From JBQTIU01 sp052387815 (GTDB lineage Bacteria > Pseudomonadota > Alphaproteobacteria > CACIAM-22H2): a DNA stretch of 56,664 nt. Shown here in pieces: positions 52,452 through 56,664 of this stretch. Location of the stretch: assembly GCA_052387815.1 (NCBI GenBank), contig JBQTIU010000078.1:1-56664 (forward strand), given 5' to 3'. Numbering within the stretch: the first letter of the stretch is position 1; every line of letters starts with the position of its first letter. The translations under genes were made by a program, and so were the position numbers. Under the pieces are notes generated by a model. That model searched no databases, was not told the origin of the DNA, and saw only the letters and a list, made by a program, of their open reading frames with translations.

Positions 52452-53645
52452 ATGACGAGCGACCGAGGACGGGCGACGGCCCGCCCTGCCACAACTGGAA
52501 CGCGCGATCTGCGGCTCGACCTGTTCCGCGGCATCGCGTTGCTCTTGATCTTCATCAACCACATCCCGGGCAACTTTGCCTCGTACTGGACACCGGTCAA
52601 TTTCGGCTTTTCCGACGCGGCCGAGATGTTCGTGTTCCTGTCGGGCTATGCCGCGGCGCTTGCCTACACTCCCCGGTTCGAGCGCGAGGGCCTCCTCATC
52701 GGCACTTACCGGGTGGTGCAGCGCGCGTGGACGCTCTATGCGTTCCACCTCGTCCTGTTCTTGATGGTGGCCGCCATCACGGCCTATGCCGCATTGGTGG
52801 CGAGGGATGCCGTCTATCTCGACCTCATCAACATCTGGCCGGTCGACGGCGAACCCCAAGTGGCGCTCGTCAAGGCGGTCACCCTGCAATATTCGCCCAA
52901 GTACCTCGACATCCTGCCGCTCTATATCGTGCTACTGCTCGCCCTGCCCGCGATCCTGTTGCTGGTGCGGGTCCACGCCGCTCTGCCTCTTGCGGTCTCG
53001 CTGGTGTTCTATGTCCTCGCCCACGGCCGGCACTGGAACGTGCCGAGCTACCCGAGCGGCGGCGGGTGGTACTTGAACCCGTTCGCCTGGCAGTTGTTGT
53101 TCGTGCTCGGCGTCATCTGCGGCTATCGCTGGTTGAAGACCGGCCAAGTGATGCCGTACAGCCGGGTCCTGTTCTGGACCGCCATTGTCTATGTCGCCTT
53201 CGCGGCGGTGGCGAAGTCGAGCCTGCAGCCGTTCGGCCCGGTCGAGGACTTCTATATCGTCGACCCCGACGTGTTCCACTTGACCGACAAATCGTACCTG
53301 TCGGCGATGCGGATCGCCCATTTCCTGGCCCTCTCCTACATCGCAGCCTCTCTGATCCCGGCCACGCATCCGGTCCTCAAACGGTGGTTTCTGATGCCGT
53401 TCGTGAATTGCGGTCAGTACGGGCTCGCGACCTTCTGCCTCGGCACCGTCCTGTCGGTCGTCGGCCACATCATCATTCTGGAATTCGATCCGTATCTCTC
53501 GGTCGAGGTGCCGGTGGTGGTCGGCGGACTCGCCATCCTGATGGCGACGGCATCCATCTTGTCGTGGCTCGACGCAACGGCGCGCCGGCAGGCGGCGATC
53601 GCGCCGACCGCGCCGGCTGCGGTTCCGGCCCGGGACGCCCCATGA
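52452..53645 (+). CDS. opgC: OpgC-domain membrane protein
   Basis: A 397-residue polytopic protein of the OpgC family (succinyltransferase-type modification of periplasmic glucans). The start LRLDLFRGIALLLIFINHIPGN and the FVFLSGYAAALAYTPRF segment are the conserved opening, followed by about ten hydrophobic segments and the later KSYLSAMRIAHFLAL. ATG 52452 is preceded by gaggg. The following SGNH-hydrolase gene overlaps by four bases, so they are coexpressed and may act together on an extracytoplasmic polymer. Confidence 0.85.
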   Translation: MTSDRGRATARPATTGTRDLRLDLFRGIALLLIFINHIPGNFASYWTPVNFGFSDAAEMFVFLSGYAAALAYTPRFEREGLLIGTYRVVQRAWTLYAFHLVLFLMVAAITAYAALVARDAVYLDLINIWPVDGEPQVALVKAVTLQYSPKYLDILPLYIVLLLALPAILLLVRVHAALPLAVSLVFYVLAHGRHWNVPSYPSGGGWYLNPFAWQLLFVLGVICGYRWLKTGQVMPYSRVLFWTAIVYVAFAAVAKSSLQPFGPVEDFYIVDPDVFHLTDKSYLSAMRIAHFLALSYIAASLIPATHPVLKRWFLMPFVNCGQYGLATFCLGTVLSVVGHIIILEFDPYLSVEVPVVVGGLAILMATASILSWLDATARRQAAIAPTAPAAVPARDAP

Positions 53646-54406
53646 GAGGGTGGCAGGCGACCGCATTGGCGGCCGTGCTGGCGGCGGCGCTGGCCGCGGA
53701 CAGCGGCGCGACCGAGGCAAAGGTCGAGGATTGCACCGCGCCCGAAAGCGCGCTCGCGTTCGGCGCGCGGCTCGACCGACTCAACGAAGCCCTCGCCGAG
53801 GGGCGGCTAGTCCACATCCTGGCGATCGGCTCGTCCTCCACCGCGGGCTTCGGCGCCAGCAGCCGGCGCCAAACCTACCCGAGCCAGCTCGAAGCGGAGC
53901 TCGTCCGGCGCTACCCGAAAAGCCGGATCGATATGGTCAACAAGGGGATCGGCGGCGAGAGCACGGCCGACATGCTGGCCCGCTTCGCGCGCGATGTCAT
54001 TGCGCACAAACCCGATCTCGTGATCTGGCAGACCGGGGCCAACGACATCCTGAGAAACCGGGACTTGGAGACCTTCCGCCGCTCGATCGGCGAGGGCCTG
54101 CGACAGCTCCGCGATGCCAACATCGCCGCCATCCTGATCGGACCGCAATACGCGCCGCGAGTGATCGCGGCGCCGCCGCATTCCGATTTCGTGACCGCCA
54201 TGCGCGACCTCGCCCGCTCGGCCGGCGCCTCGTTTCTCGACTTGTTCGCGGCAATGAAGTCTTGGCAGGACTCGGGTCGGCTCGACTGGCCGCAGATGCT
54301 CAGCCCCGACCGGCTACATCTTTCCGACACCATGTATCACTGCGTGGCCGAACTGGTGGCGACCCTGATCGCGGGGCCGCCCGGGGCCGCGATATCGCGT
54401 CGGTAA
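53642..54406 (+). CDS. SGNH/GDSL hydrolase, exported
   Basis: A 254-residue protein with an N-terminal signal (WQATALAAVLAAALAADSG). SGNH blocks: nucleophile Ser in LAIGSSSTAGFGAS, Gly in NKGIGGEST, Asn in WQTGANDILRN and the Asp/His pair in SPDRLHLSDTMYH. It would hydrolyse ester or acetyl groups in the periplasm. It overlaps opgC by four bases; an acetyl or succinyl ester trimming role is plausible. Confidence 0.85.
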   Translation: MRGWQATALAAVLAAALAADSGATEAKVEDCTAPESALAFGARLDRLNEALAEGRLVHILAIGSSSTAGFGASSRRQTYPSQLEAELVRRYPKSRIDMVNKGIGGESTADMLARFARDVIAHKPDLVIWQTGANDILRNRDLETFRRSIGEGLRQLRDANIAAILIGPQYAPRVIAAPPHSDFVTAMRDLARSAGASFLDLFAAMKSWQDSGRLDWPQMLSPDRLHLSDTMYHCVAELVATLIAGPPGAAISRR

Positions 54407-54486
54407 TCGTCGGCCGCTCGGGTTGCTGCTCGGGGTCCGCGCCCCTATAGTCGGGTCTCGACCGCCCCAACCCGGATCGTTCCCCC

Positions 54487-56343
54487 ATGGTCACCCCCGC
54501 GAACTTCACCACCCGTCCCGAGATCGCCGGCACCTTCGGGGTCGTGGCGTCGTCCCACTGGCTCGCCTCGCAGGTCGGTATGGGGATGCTCGAGCGGGGC
54601 GGCAACGCCTTCGACGCGGCGGTCGCCGCCGGGCTCGTGCTGCAAGTCGTCGAGCCGCACATGAACGGCCTCGGCGGCGATGCGGTGATCCTCATCCATC
54701 CGGGCGGCGCGCCGGGCCCCAAGGTGATCTGCGGCCAGGGCCCCGCGCCGGCGGGCGCCACCATCGCTCATTACCGGCGCGAGGGCCTCGAGCTGGTTCC
54801 AGGGACCGGCCTGTTGGCCGCCGTGGTTCCCGGCGCCTTCGACGCCTGGATGCTGATGCTGCGCGACTTCGGGACGATGTCGCTGGCCGAGGTGATGGAA
54901 CCCGCGATCTCCTATGCGCGCGACGGCTATCCGCTGATCGCCGGCGCCGCCAACGCCATCGCCGGGGTGGCGGAGCTGTTCCGCGGCGAATGGCAAAGCT
55001 CGGCCGCGATCTACCTGCCCGGCAATGCGGCGCCGAGCGCGGGCGCCCTGTTCGCCAACCGCGATCTCGCCGACACGTACGCGCGCATCCTGGCCGAGGC
55101 CGTGCGCGCCGGCAGCGACCGCGAGCGCCAGATCGAGACGGCGCGGAACTGCGTCTACAAGGGCTTCATCGCCGAAGCGATCGAGAAATTCGCCACCCGG
55201 ACCGCGGTCATGGACGCCTCGGGAAGGCGCCACCGGGGCGTGCTCGCGGCCGCCGACCTGGCGGCCTGGCGAGCCACCTACGAAGCGCCGGCGACCCGCG
55301 CCTATCGCGGTCTCGTGGTCGCAAAACCCGGGCCCTGGAGCCAGGGTCCCGTGATGCTCCAGGTCCTCGCCCTCATCGAGGGCTTCGATATCGCCGGCAT
55401 GGACACAGGCGGCGCCGAGTTCCTCCATACCGTGCTGGAAGCGCAGAAGCTCGCCTACGCCGACCGCGAAGCCTGGTATGGCGATCCCGACTTCGTCGAC
55501 GTGCCACTCGAGGCGCTATTGTCCGACGCCTACAACGACGCGCGGCGCAAGCTGATCGCCGCCGCCGCCTCGCGCGAGCTCAGGCCGGGCTCGCCCGACG
55601 GCCGCCGCCCGATCCTTGCGGCCCGTCAGAGCGGCATCGCGCTAGCGGCCGGGGTCGGCGAGCCCTCGAGCCACTGGGTCGAGGGGGTCGAGATCGAGAT
55701 CGCCGGCGCCGTGGGCGGCGGTGCGGGGGATGCGCGCGGCCGCGCCGCGCGCGGACCGGCCGAGGGCGACACCTGCCACCTCGACGTCATCGACCGCCAC
55801 GGCAACATGGTGGCGGCGACGCCGTCAGGCGGCTGGCTGCAAAGCTCGCCCGTCATCCCCGGCCTCGGGTTCTGCCTCGGCACGCGCGCCCAGATGTTCT
55901 GGCTCGAGGAGGGCCTGCCGGCCAGCCTCGCCCCGGGACGCCGGCCGCGCACCACGCTCACGCCCAGCCTGGCGCTCAAGGACGGCGCGCCGTATCTCGC
56001 CTGGGGCTCGCCGGGCGGCGACGGCCAGGACCAGTGGACCCTCCAGTTCTTGCTGCGCCATGTCGAGCACAGGCTCAACCTGCAGGCGGCGATCGACGCG
56101 CCGATGTGGCGGTCCGACCATTGGCCGAGTTCGTTCTATCCGCGCCAGGCTTCGCCGGCGAAGGTGACTCTGGAAGGCCGCTTTGCGAAGGCGACGGTTG
56201 CCGAACTCGAGCGCCGCGGCCACGACGTGCAGTTGGCCGACGACTGGGCGCTGGGGCGGACCTGCGCCGCCTCCAAGCAGGGGCCGATGCTGCGCGCCGC
56301 CGCCACGCCACGCTTCCAGCAGGCCTACGCGCTCGGGCGCTGA
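54487..56343 (+). CDS. Gamma-glutamyltransferase-family Ntn hydrolase
   Basis: A 618-residue GGT-family protein. The first half shows GGNAFDAAVAAGLVLQVVEPHMNGLGGDA; the N-terminal nucleophile is the Thr in GDTCHLDVIDRHGNMVAATPS after which the small subunit starts (about residue 425). Later PSGGWLQSSPV, NLQAAIDAPMW and GTRAQMFWLEEGL follow. The TCHLDVID form instead of the TTHxS of classic GGT suggests an acylase or oxamate-amidohydrolase (HpxW)-type member rather than glutathione hydrolase. No signal peptide is seen, so it may be cytoplasmic. Confidence 0.85.
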   Translation: MVTPANFTTRPEIAGTFGVVASSHWLASQVGMGMLERGGNAFDAAVAAGLVLQVVEPHMNGLGGDAVILIHPGGAPGPKVICGQGPAPAGATIAHYRREGLELVPGTGLLAAVVPGAFDAWMLMLRDFGTMSLAEVMEPAISYARDGYPLIAGAANAIAGVAELFRGEWQSSAAIYLPGNAAPSAGALFANRDLADTYARILAEAVRAGSDRERQIETARNCVYKGFIAEAIEKFATRTAVMDASGRRHRGVLAAADLAAWRATYEAPATRAYRGLVVAKPGPWSQGPVMLQVLALIEGFDIAGMDTGGAEFLHTVLEAQKLAYADREAWYGDPDFVDVPLEALLSDAYNDARRKLIAAAASRELRPGSPDGRRPILAARQSGIALAAGVGEPSSHWVEGVEIEIAGAVGGGAGDARGRAARGPAEGDTCHLDVIDRHGNMVAATPSGGWLQSSPVIPGLGFCLGTRAQMFWLEEGLPASLAPGRRPRTTLTPSLALKDGAPYLAWGSPGGDGQDQWTLQFLLRHVEHRLNLQAAIDAPMWRSDHWPSSFYPRQASPAKVTLEGRFAKATVAELERRGHDVQLADDWALGRTCAASKQGPMLRAAATPRFQQAYALGR

Positions 56344-56363
56344 CCGCTGGGCGCGGCGGCGCC

Positions 56364-56664
56364 ATGCGCCGTTTCGCCCCCCTCGTGTTCGCGCTGGCGA
56401 TCGCGGTCGCCGACCCGGCCCGCGCGCAGCCAAGCGATTCCGATCTGCCGCCGGCCGACCTGCCGCATTACTGGCGCGCCATGGACCAGACCGATGTGGC
56501 CAGCACGAGCAAGTGCCTCGGCAATCCCATAACGCCACTGTGCGCGGTCGAGCACATCATCGCCTGTGAGGTGCGACGCGACGACGAACTATGCATGATC
56601 GCAATGGGCCGCGGGCGGGGGCCGTCCTCTCCCACGCCAAAGGATTTTGACTTCCGCACCGAGT
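56364..56664 (+). CDS. Exported hypothetical protein, 3' partial
   Basis: ATG 56364 begins a frame that is open to the end of the window: a signal peptide FAPLVFALAIAVADPARAQ followed by a small protein with cysteines spaced C-x10-C-x8-C-x8-C (KCLGNPITPLCAVEHIIACE). Short cysteine-bearing secreted proteins of this type are common in alphaproteobacteria, without a known function. The end is cut by the window edge. Confidence 0.6.
   Translation, partial: MRRFAPLVFALAIAVADPARAQPSDSDLPPADLPHYWRAMDQTDVASTSKCLGNPITPLCAVEHIIACEVRRDDELCMIAMGRGRGPSSPTPKDFDFRTE

Overview
The window looks like a chromosomal segment of a GC-rich alphaproteobacterium, probably Rhodospirillales-like and possibly a metagenome contig. 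Evidence: the fused shikimate kinase/dehydroquinate synthase, the STAS-permease Mla transporter, the rpmB/cobT/cobS/dnaJ neighbourhood, and the malate synthase/malyl-CoA lyase/MeaB set. No rRNA, tRNA, CRISPR array or intact transposase is visible.

Layout. 1-6.7 kb: end of an amidohydrolase gene, an agmatinase-type ureohydrolase, a four-gene Mla-type lipid transporter, a frameshifted ankyrin gene, BolA and a ribbon-helix-helix protein. 6.9-13.1 kb (minus): CBS protein, a fusion of a fumarylacetoacetate-hydrolase domain with a ketopantoate-reductase domain, a CorC/HlyC-type membrane CBS protein and AroKB. 13.3-22.4 kb (plus): small membrane protein, periplasmic protein, XerD-type recombinase, SPFH/NfeD pair, then a central-carbon block (malate synthase, malyl-CoA lyase, AccA, MeaB). 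22.5-24.4 kb: HicBA, PyrF and L28 with a promoter and leader hairpin. 24.5-30.1 kb (minus): phytase-esterase-like protein, dienelactone hydrolase, CobT, CobS, DnaJ-domain protein.

30.2-39.9 kb (minus) is a tightly packed nine-gene operon: sulfonate/nitrate-type ABC transporter, two-subunit class I fumarase, a membrane spermidine-synthase-like fusion, an SdhA/FrdA-type flavoprotein, an SlcC-like 2-hydroxyacid dehydrogenase and a ComC-like dehydrogenase. 49.4-52.3 kb (minus) carries SuyAB-like sulfolactate sulfo-lyase subunits followed by the iron-sulfur and two membrane-anchor subunits of an Sdh/Frd-type complex. Taken together the two blocks make one coherent system: uptake of a sulfonate, interconversion of (S)- and (R)-sulfolactate through sulfopyruvate (SlcC plus ComC), desulfonation to pyruvate and sulfite (SuyAB), plus an extra fumarase and quinone-linked flavoprotein complex whose role is not explained by the known pathway.

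The two halves are separated by about 9.5 kb (40-49.3 kb) holding a six-gene branched-chain-type (Liv) ABC operon with an unusual 770-residue partner, an orphan membrane protein, a transposase C-terminal remnant and broken MntA/HepT-type toxin-antitoxin genes. This looks like an insertion that split the sulfolactate locus. 52.4-56.7 kb (plus) holds an OpgC-like membrane protein, an SGNH hydrolase, a gamma-glutamyltransferase-family enzyme and the start of a secreted protein.
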